Shown here piece after piece: positions 1 to 5,639 of a DNA stretch of 18,598 nucleotides. Origin of the DNA: UBA6987 sp045617825. GTDB lineage: Bacteria > Bacillota > Clostridia > Lachnospirales > Lachnospiraceae. The position numbers were made by a program, and so were the translations under genes. Where the stretch lies: contig JAZLJI010000106.1 in NCBI GenBank assembly GCA_045617825.1, forward strand, positions 1 through 18,598, given 5' to 3'. Under the pieces are notes generated by a model. It did no database searches. It was not told the DNA's origin and saw nothing but the letters and a program-made list of their open reading frames with translations. Position 1 is the stretch's first letter. Each line of letters starts with the position of its first letter.

Positions 1-2
1 AA

Positions 3-38
3 GCCACCTATGTGTTTGATGTGGAATACCCAAGCTGA
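3..38 (+). CDS. possible 3' end of an unidentified gene
   Basis: One frame stays open from the window edge and ends at TGA (36-38), giving the tail ATYVFDVEYPS. I do not recognise it. The only support is position: a strong 13-bp hairpin begins five bases after the stop, as expected for a gene end followed by its terminator. Only eleven codons are visible, so chance is a real alternative. The sequence left of the window would settle it. Confidence 0.25.
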   Translation, partial: ATYVFDVEYPS

Positions 39-42
39 AAAC

Positions 43-76
43 AACGCCCACAGGTTCAGCGATACCTGTGGGCGTT
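43..76 (+). terminator. 13-bp perfect hairpin, probable terminator
   Basis: AACGCCCACAGGT (43-55) pairs perfectly with ACCTGTGGGCGTT (64-76) around an 8-base loop. There is no clean T-run right after it on the plus strand. On the minus strand the hairpin is followed by GTTTTC, so it may work in either direction. It separates the possible gene end at 38 from the promoter-like sequence at 121. Confidence 0.6.
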
Positions 77-120
77 ACATATGGTGGTGTATCTTTATTG
101 TTAATAAGCAGAAAAACACC

Positions 121-150
121 TTGACATATTTTTTCTCAAAAGGATATACT
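121..150 (+). promoter_or_regulatory. sigma-A-like promoter fused into the truncated recombinase frame
   Basis: TTGACA (121-126) and TATACT (145-150) are separated by 18 bases, close to the vegetative consensus. The -10 hexamer lies inside the still-open recombinase frame, where the same bases encode the start of KDILSAYAKK. A transcript from here would begin near 157, downstream of the missing N-terminal codons. Promoter activity is inferred from sequence only. Confidence 0.55.
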
Positions 151-1720
151 GTCAGCGTACGCAAAGAAGAACGGATATCTGCACCCTGAATTCTTTGTAG
201 ATGATGGTATTTCCGGTACGACCTTCGACCGTCCGGATTTTAAGCGTATGCAGGAAATGGCAGAGGCAGGAAAGATCTCCACAATCATTGTGAAAGACCT
301 GTCCCGCTTCGGACGAAACTATCTTGAAGTAGGTGAATATCTTGAGATTCAGTATCCTACGCTGGGTATCCGCTTTATTGCAATTCAGGAAAATGTGGAC
401 ACATTCAGCAATACTGGAACAGAACTCATGCCGTTCTCCAATATTTTCAATGAATGGTATGCTGCGCAGACCTCAAAGAAAATCCGGGCGGTATGGCAAT
501 CCAAAGCAAATCGTGGGGAACGTATCTCTCCGTCCGTACCGTTCGGATATATGAAGTCTCCGGATAATCCAAAACAATGGATCATAGACCCAACAGCTGC
601 GGAAATCGTCAGACACATTTACGCTTTGTGTCTTGGTGGAAAAGGTCCGATGCAGATTGCCAAACAGTTGGAATCGGAACAGGTTCTGATCCCGACTGCA
701 TACCAGCAATCTGTAGGAAGAACTGCTCGGCATAAGGAATTTGCCAATCCGTTCAGATGGGATCAGGCCACAGTCGTAGGCATTCTTGAAAATCGGCAAT
801 ATACCGGATGTACAGTGAATTTTATGACTACGACAGTCAGCTATAAGGTTCATAAAACCGTTTACAAGCCAAAAGACGAATGGCAGATCATTCCAAACAC
901 GCAGGAAGCAATCATTTCCGAAGAAACCTGGCTCCGTGTACAGGAAATCCGCGAAAATCGTATCCGACCTACTGCTACAGGCAGAATCGGGATGTTTTCC
1001 GGGCTGGCCTATTGCGCTGACTGCGGTGCAAAGCTTTCCTTTTGCGCCGCAAAAAGCCTCAGTCCGAATCAGGAGCATTACCGCTGCTCGAATTACAAGA
1101 GCAATCGTGGGCAATGTCAGGTTCACTATATTCGGGAGCTTTCATTGCAGAAGATCGTTTTGAAGGCAATACAGGATCTGGCGGTATTTGTTCAGGAATT
1201 TGAACCCGTTTTTCTGTACCTGATGGATCAGAAAAGCAATAAGGAACAGAAACAGGAAGTGGCACGATTAGAGCAAACGGTTCAGAACGGGAAAAAGCGC
1301 ATTGACGAAATCGACCGGATTATCTCCCGTTTGTATGAGGACAATATTTCCGGGAAGATTTCTGATGAACGCTATATCAAGATGGCTGGGGTATACGAAT
1401 CAGAACAGAAGTCGCTGACTGTACAGATTTTGGATGATGAAAAGAGGCTTGCCGAGATGAGGCAGAAAGCAACTGACCTTCGGCTTCTTCTGCAAACACT
1501 TCGGAAATGTACTGATATCACAGAGTTAAACCGGGATCTTGTGAACAGACTCATCCAAAGAATAGAAGTCCACAACAACGATAAATATGACGGTCACTGT
1601 CACGTGAAGGTGGATATCTATTTTACCGGAGCGGGAATCATAAATATCCCGACAGAACAAGAACTCCTTCGGCTGATGGATGAGATCCGTAACAGCAGAC
1701 CCAATGAGCAATCCGCATAA
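140..1720 (+). pseudogene. large serine recombinase (TndX/TnpX type), 5'-truncated
   Basis: Intact members catalyse excision and integration of Tn4451/Tn5397-type elements through an N-terminal serine. Here the homologous frame opens at about 137-140 with KDILSAYAKKNGY and an in-frame stop lies at 122-124. The beginning of the resolvase domain, including the catalytic-serine motif (normally Y-x-R-x-S), is therefore absent; I estimate about 30 missing residues. What remains is good: VDDGISGTTFDRPDF, KDLSRFGRNY with its active-site arginines, a recombinase DNA-binding domain beginning near PFGYMKSPDN, a zinc ribbon (YCADCG ... YRCSNYKSNRGQC), a long coiled coil, and the usual C-terminus. The first ATG (248) lacks a ribosome binding site and would give 490 residues without the nucleophile, so I expect an inactive protein. 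Family assignment is confident; pseudogene status depends on the junction being genuine rather than an assembly join. Confidence 0.82.
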
Positions 1721-1730
1721 AAGCGGAAAC

Positions 1731-1757
1731 GGTGCAGCCCCTTTCGGGGGCTACACC
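1731..1757 (+). terminator. hairpin just after the recombinase stop
   Basis: GGTGCAGCCCC (1731-1741) pairs with GGGGCTACACC (1747-1757) around TTTCG, with one C/A mismatch. It starts ten bases after the recombinase stop. An A-run rather than a T-run follows, so it may act together with the hairpin at 1786. Confidence 0.55.
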
Positions 1758-1785
1758 GTAACCCACATAAAAAACTTCCTTACGT

Positions 1786-1816
1786 GGCTGTCGCTAAGGA
1801 GACCGCCTGTTTTTTT
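1786..1816 (+). terminator. intrinsic terminator with 7-T run
   Basis: GGCTGTC (1786-1792) pairs with GACCGCC (1801-1807) apart from one mismatch, around an 8-base loop, and is followed by TG and seven Ts (1810-1816). This fits an intrinsic terminator for the recombinase transcript. It also marks the last sequence with the lower GC of the element, so the element end probably lies close by. Confidence 0.55.
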
Positions 1817-1828
1817 ATGCGAAGGGCT

Positions 1829-1858
1829 GCGCGCCGCCGGAGAACGAAGGCGGCGCGC
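1829..1858 (-). terminator. 10-bp GC-only hairpin after the sugar kinase
   Basis: GCGCGCCGCC (1829-1838) and GGCGGCGCGC (1849-1858) are perfect complements around a 10-base loop. It lies three bases beyond the stop of the minus-strand kinase. No T-run follows on the minus strand, so it may be a non-canonical terminator or a structure protecting the mRNA 3' end. Confidence 0.45.
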
Positions 1859-1861
1859 CTG

Positions 1862-2938
1862 TCAGACCGGCGGGAAATACGCCTCCATCCCCGCTAACAG
1901 CCGGAGCTGTACTCTTGCCCGGTCCAGGTTCTGCCCGGGGCGGTCGGTATGATAATAGACGTCCCCCTCCAGGTAGTCGGTCAGGAAGCGCAGCGCCTGC
2001 TCATAGGTGATCAGGAGGGCGCCGCAGGGAAGCATTTCCCGCTCCTCTTCCGTGAGGGTATCGCCGCAGCCCGCAAGGAAGCCCCTGCGGTAAGCCTCAT
2101 ACTGCTCCGGCAGGAAGCGGACCTTATCGGTATCCGGCTCGTCCTCGGCAGAGGAGCAGGCCCCGAAGCGGACAGCGTCCCCGAAATCGCAGACGGACAG
2201 GCCCGGCATGACGGTATCCAGATCGATGATGCACAGCGGCTCATCCGAAGCCGCGTCGAAGAGGATGTTGGTGAGCTTGGCATCGTTGTGGACGACCCGC
2301 AGGGGAAGTCCCTTCGGCCCGGTCAGGCGTCGGTAAAGCTCCGCGTAGCGGGAGCGGGAGGAAAGCGCCTCAGCCTCTTCACGGACCAGAGCGGCACGTC
2401 CGGCCGGATCCTGCCGAAGGACCTCCTGAAAACGGAGCATGCGCCGGCGGGTATGATGAAAGTCGGGAATGGTAACGCTCAGTGTGTCGGCGGGAAGGTC
2501 TGCCAGCTGGGCCAGAAAATATCCGAAGGCCCTTCCGCATTTGCCGAATTGCTCGGGCGGCACCTTCCCCTCATAGCAGCGGGAATCGCGGACATAAAGG
2601 AAGCAGCGCCAGTATTCCCCCTCCGCGTCGACCAGAAAGGCCGCGCCGTCCCGGGCAAATACCGGTGTCAGTGTCTCGCGCTCCGGATCTCCGCCGCGCT
2701 GCAGGATCTTGCCGCGCAGGTGGTCGGTCACGGTGAGGATGTTCCGCATCAGCTCGCGGGGCTGCCGGAATACGGCGGTATTGATCCGCTGAAGGATATA
2801 GTCCCGTTCCGGATAATGCAGCCGGAAGGTCCGGTTGATATGCCCGCCGGAGGGACAGGAGCAGGAAAGCGGCTGCCCGGGAAGGTCAAATTCCCGCAGG
2901 ATCGGCAGCAGAGCAGACATCGCCCCGTCCATCGTCAT
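1862..2938 (-). CDS. nahK: NahK-like N-acetylhexosamine 1-kinase (APH fold)
   Basis: This is a phosphotransferase of the aminoglycoside-phosphotransferase/choline-kinase fold, 358 residues. The N-terminal part carries SGGHINRTFRL, a glycine-rich nucleotide-binding segment like GGHIN in NahK/LnpB. The catalytic loop is VVHNDAKLTNILFD and the metal-binding segment IIDLDTVMPGLSVCDFGDAVRFGA; the phrase IDLDTVMPGL is typical of NahK relatives rather than antibiotic kinases. Family members phosphorylate GlcNAc or GalNAc at C1 in the cytoplasm. I chose the ATG at 2938 because it overlaps the mutase stop as ATGA and has GGGG just upstream; ATG at 2932 or 2920 is possible, while the ATG at 2962 would overlap the mutase by 28 bases. 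The coupling to a phosphohexomutase supports a sugar-1-phosphate product. The exact sugar cannot be read from sequence, and the gene symbol is by family resemblance. Confidence 0.82.
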   Translation of the reverse strand: MTMDGAMSALLPILREFDLPGQPLSCSCPSGGHINRTFRLHYPERDYILQRINTAVFRQPRELMRNILTVTDHLRGKILQRGGDPERETLTPVFARDGAAFLVDAEGEYWRCFLYVRDSRCYEGKVPPEQFGKCGRAFGYFLAQLADLPADTLSVTIPDFHHTRRRMLRFQEVLRQDPAGRAALVREEAEALSSRSRYAELYRRLTGPKGLPLRVVHNDAKLTNILFDAASDEPLCIIDLDTVMPGLSVCDFGDAVRFGACSSAEDEPDTDKVRFLPEQYEAYRRGFLAGCGDTLTEEEREMLPCGALLITYEQALRFLTDYLEGDVYYHTDRPGQNLDRARVQLRLLAGMEAYFPPV

Positions 2939-4353
2939 ATCCCCAGAAAGCTGCGGAAGCATTCGGACACCGACAGGGCGGCTTCCCTGTCCGGCATTTC
3001 CGCGAAGATGCGCAGCAGCGGCTCGGTCCCGGAGAAGCGCACGCTGACCCAGCCGCCGTTTTTGAAGTATACCTTGCAGCCGTCCAGATAAGATACGTGA
3101 TCGACGGCAAAGGGCAGCTCCGGAAGACGTTTGTCTTCCATAATGAGCTTCAGCAGCAGCGGCTTCTGCTCCGGCAGAAAGCTGAAGTTATTTTCCAAAA
3201 AAGCGGGATCCCCGACCAGGCCTCTGATCTCGTCGAAGATCTCACTCATCTTTTTCCCGGTCACCGCCAGCATTTCCACCAGAAGCGCCGCGGCATATAC
3301 CCCGTCCTTGCCGTGGATATGCCCCTTGATAGAGAGCCCGCCGGAGCTTTCTCCGCCGATAAGGGCATCGACCCCGGTCATTTTGGCGGAGATATGCTTG
3401 AAGCCCACGGGGACCTCATAGCAGTGCTCGCCGAACATTTCCGCCAGCCGGTCCAGCACGTGCGTGGTGCAGAGGTTGCGCACCACGGGACCGCGGAGCC
3501 CTTTGTATTTCACCAGATAATAGTACAGGACGATCAGGATATCGTTCGGGGACAGATAGCGCCCGTTGTTGTCCACCACGCCGATGCGGTCCGCGTCGCC
3601 GTCCGTGGCGATGCCGATGTCATAGCCGTAGCTGTCCACGTAATAGGAGAGATTGCGGAGCGCCTTTTCACTGGGCGCCGGGAGCTTGCCGCCGAATAAG
3701 GGGTCGTGCTGCCCGTTGATGGTGTCCACCTCGCAGCGGGAGGAGATCAGCAGGGTCTTGATCGAGGTCTCGCTCACGCCGTACATGGGATCCAGGATCA
3801 CCCGGAGCCTGGCCCTGCGGATGGCCTCGGTGTCGATGACGCTGAGGATACTGTCCAGATATTCGTTGATGGGATAGATCTCTTCGATCAGCCCCCGCTT
3901 CAGTGCCTCCTCATATCTGAGGACGGGAATGGGCTGCCCGCCTTCCGCAATGGCGCGGGCGTATTTTTCGATATCCTCCGTTACGGCGACCTCGGCGTCC
4001 CTGCCTCCGGCCGTGAAGACCTTGACCCCGTTGTAGATGGCCGGGTTGTGGCTGGCGGTCACCATCAGACCGTAGGGCAGCCGATGCGCCATGACGTAAT
4101 ACATCGCCAGCGGTGTGGGCGCGGATTTATTGATCAGCCGGGCGGGGATCCCCTTTGCGGCAAATACCTGCGCCATCCACTGCATGGCTTCCTTGGACAG
4201 AAAGCGCCGGTCGTAGCCGATGACGAGCCCCTGCCCGGCTGCGCCCTCGGCGATCATTTTGTCCGCCAGCGCGGCACTCAGGAGCTCAAGATGGGAACGG
4301 GTGAAGCCTTCACCGATGACGGCACGCCAGCCGCCGGTACCGAATTGGATCAT
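2935..4353 (-). CDS. alpha-D-phosphohexomutase (phosphoglucomutase/phosphomannomutase family)
   Basis: A 472-residue cytoplasmic enzyme of the usual family length. It interconverts hexose 1- and 6-phosphates through a phosphoserine. All hallmark segments are present: FGTGGWRAVIGEGF at the N-terminus, the phosphoserine loop TASHNPAIYNGVK, the Mg-binding loop DGDADRIG, the sugar-binding loop GGESSGG, and the C-terminal phosphate-binding RFSGTEPLLRI. The open frame extends to 4464, but the ATG at 4353 is chosen because AGGAGG sits about nine bases upstream and the family begins here. It is the first gene of a two-gene operon and ends in an ATGA overlap with the kinase. With that kinase and a NagA-like enzyme nearby, conversion of an N-acetylhexosamine 1-phosphate to its 6-phosphate is a reasonable role, but glucose or mannose phosphates cannot be excluded. 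Confidence 0.9.
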   Translation of the reverse strand: MIQFGTGGWRAVIGEGFTRSHLELLSAALADKMIAEGAAGQGLVIGYDRRFLSKEAMQWMAQVFAAKGIPARLINKSAPTPLAMYYVMAHRLPYGLMVTASHNPAIYNGVKVFTAGGRDAEVAVTEDIEKYARAIAEGGQPIPVLRYEEALKRGLIEEIYPINEYLDSILSVIDTEAIRRARLRVILDPMYGVSETSIKTLLISSRCEVDTINGQHDPLFGGKLPAPSEKALRNLSYYVDSYGYDIGIATDGDADRIGVVDNNGRYLSPNDILIVLYYYLVKYKGLRGPVVRNLCTTHVLDRLAEMFGEHCYEVPVGFKHISAKMTGVDALIGGESSGGLSIKGHIHGKDGVYAAALLVEMLAVTGKKMSEIFDEIRGLVGDPAFLENNFSFLPEQKPLLLKLIMEDKRLPELPFAVDHVSYLDGCKVYFKNGGWVSVRFSGTEPLLRIFAEMPDREAALSVSECFRSFLGI

Positions 4354-4411
4354 GACGGAAAACCTCCTGCGGTTTGATGAGGACGGCGAAACGCTGAAGT
4401 CCTTTAGCCTG

Positions 4412-4417
4412 ATTATA
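4412..4417 (-). promoter_or_regulatory. -10 box of the mutase-kinase operon
   Basis: The minus strand reads TATAAT here, 59 bases before the mutase start. I see no good -35 at the right distance, which suggests an activated promoter. It sits five bases from the -35 of the divergent AraC promoter, so binding of polymerase to the two is likely to compete. Confidence 0.5.
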
Positions 4418-4426
4418 CCGTTTACA
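4413..4426. promoter_or_regulatory. cre-like catabolite response element
   Basis: The minus strand reads TGTAAACGGTATAA, matching the cre consensus TGWAANCGNTNWCA at all but one defined position. It covers the -10 of the mutase operon and the -35 of the regulator promoter, where a bound CcpA would block both. CcpA control of sugar genes is well known in Firmicutes; its use here is inference from one site with a mismatch. Confidence 0.4.
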
Positions 4427-4449
4427 GCAGAAGAAATTTGCACTATAAT
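4421..4449 (+). promoter_or_regulatory. promoter of the AraC-family regulator
   Basis: TTTACA (4421-4426), a 17-base spacer and a perfect TATAAT (4444-4449) precede the regulator. Transcription would start near 4456, leaving a short leader with AAGGAGG at 4476-4482. Confidence 0.7.
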
Positions 4450-4491
4450 ATCAAATACTTGCATTATCGTCGCAGAAGGAGGCGGGCTGCC

Positions 4492-5439
4492 ATGATCGAA
4501 CTGCCCTATGAAGGGATCGAACCGAGTACTCTGATCTCAATCGAAAGGCTCTATTCCGTTCATTATTTCGAATACGCGAAGGATTTCGTCTTTGAGGGAG
4601 AACGGCACGATTTCTGGGAATTCGTGTGCGTGGACCGGGGAGAGGTGACGGTGGCCGCCGGTGACCGCCGGCTGCTGCTGCATAAGGACCAGATCGCTTT
4701 CCATAAGCCGGGCGAGTTTCACGACGTCAGGGCGACGCGCCATTCCGCCCCGGATCTGATGGTCATCGCGTTTTCCTGCCGGGACCCTGCCATGTCCTAT
4801 TTCCGCGGAAAGGTCCTTTCTCTGGATGACGGGGAGAAAAGACTGCTGGGGGCGATCCTGGGAGAGGCCCGCCGGGCGTTCAGCCATCGTTTGGATGATC
4901 CCTATGCCTACCGGCTGGTCCGATCGGAGCCGAAGGACCCGGGGGCGGAGCAGCTGCTGACGGCGTATCTGACGGTGTTCCTGCTGCATCTGATGCGGCG
5001 AACGGCCGGCGGCGCGGCGGAAAAGGCGCGGGAAGCCGCGCATGAACGGCTGACCTCTGCCCACGATCTGGAGGTGAAATACCTTCGGGTCCGCCGCTTC
5101 TTTGAAACGCATATCGGGCAAATGCTGACGGTGGAGGAAATCTGCGCGGACAGTCTGATGAGCCGCGCCCAGCTGTTCCGCATTTTCCGGAAAAAGGAAG
5201 CCTGCGGTCCCATTGAGGCCTTCAGCCGTATGAAGATCGAAAAAGCCCGGGTGCTGATCAGACAGTCCGACGACCAGTTCTCCCAGATCGCGGTCAGGCT
5301 GGGCTTCTCCTCCCTGGGCTATTTTTCGCGGACCTTCAAAAAAATGACCGGGATGTCGCCCTCCGAGTATTCACGCTCCATCAAAGCCCTTTCCGAGGGA
5401 ATCGGAGAGCCGCGGACTCCGCCGCCCTGCGGCCGATGA
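4492..5439 (+). CDS. AraC/XylS-family transcriptional regulator
   Basis: A 315-residue regulator. The N-terminal half looks like a cupin ligand-binding domain (HDFWEFVCVDRGEVTV, then HKDQIAFHKPGEFHDVRA, a typical jelly-roll pattern). The C-terminal hundred residues are the double helix-turn-helix: LTVEEICADSLMSRAQLFRIFRKK for the first, then FSQIAVRLGFSSLGYFSRTFKKMTGMSPSEYS for the second, which is the family signature. The frame is open from 4438, but the ATG at 4492 is preceded by AAGGAGG at nine bases, and the region before it reads as an arginine run encoded by the ribosome binding site, so the shorter start is preferred. It lies between the divergent kinase-mutase operon and the transporter operon and is a likely regulator of one or both. 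The ligand is unknown; sugars are common for this subgroup. Confidence 0.9.
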   Translation: MIELPYEGIEPSTLISIERLYSVHYFEYAKDFVFEGERHDFWEFVCVDRGEVTVAAGDRRLLLHKDQIAFHKPGEFHDVRATRHSAPDLMVIAFSCRDPAMSYFRGKVLSLDDGEKRLLGAILGEARRAFSHRLDDPYAYRLVRSEPKDPGAEQLLTAYLTVFLLHLMRRTAGGAAEKAREAAHERLTSAHDLEVKYLRVRRFFETHIGQMLTVEEICADSLMSRAQLFRIFRKKEACGPIEAFSRMKIEKARVLIRQSDDQFSQIAVRLGFSSLGYFSRTFKKMTGMSPSEYSRSIKALSEGIGEPRTPPPCGR

Positions 5440-5461
5440 CGGGCCGGCTGCACTTTATTTA

Positions 5462-5499
5462 CTAATATATATGAGTGAGTATTGCTAATAAATTTATGA
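5462..5499 (+). repeat. two direct half-sites upstream of the transporter promoter
   Basis: CTAATA-TA-TATGA (5462-5474) recurs as CTAATA-AATT-TATGA (5485-5499), 23 bases apart at the left edge, about two helical turns. They lie upstream of the -35 at 5537. AraC-family activators often bind direct repeats placed this way, so these are candidate sites for the adjacent regulator. The inner spacing differs by two bases between the copies and the region is AT-rich, so chance is possible. Confidence 0.35.
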
Positions 5500-5536
5500 A
5501 TTTGCCGTCATTTGAAATAAAGGGCCGCCGCAAAAC

Positions 5537-5564
5537 TTGACTTTTGGCATTTTTCGTGTACAAT
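5537..5564 (+). promoter_or_regulatory. promoter of the transporter operon
   Basis: TTGACT (5537-5542), a 16-base spacer and TACAAT (5559-5564) precede the binding-protein gene. Transcription would start near 5571, leaving a leader of about 70 bases with AAGGAG at 5627-5632, seven bases before the ATG. Confidence 0.65.
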
Positions 5565-5566
5565 AA

Positions 5567-5594
5567 CACTGCTACATTGCGGAAGTATGCAGTG
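5567..5594 (+). promoter_or_regulatory. stem-loop at the 5' end of the transporter mRNA
   Basis: CACTGCTAC (5567-5575) pairs with GTA-T-GCAGTG (5585-5594) apart from one bulged T, around a 9-base loop. It falls at the predicted transcription start, so it could act as a 5' stabilising stem of a highly expressed mRNA or as a dyad operator. The hexamer GTATGC inside it recurs at 5604-5609. Confidence 0.4.
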
Positions 5595-5639
5595 GCGGAA
5601 AGTGTATGCTTTTCAAATCAATAAAAAAGGAGAGAAAAC

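Noticed and set aside
1862..2938. Aminoglycoside resistance gene
   Set aside because: The fold is shared with aminoglycoside phosphotransferases, but IDLDTVMPGL and GGHIN with the coupled phosphohexomutase point to a sugar 1-kinase.
1949..3091. 380-codon plus-strand frame opposite the kinase
   Set aside because: It lies opposite a recognisable kinase and runs into the mutase, with no ribosome binding site or recognisable domain.
5415..5450. Terminator hairpin after the AraC gene
   Set aside because: Only short CGGCC/GGCCG pairing is visible with no T-run, too weak to call.
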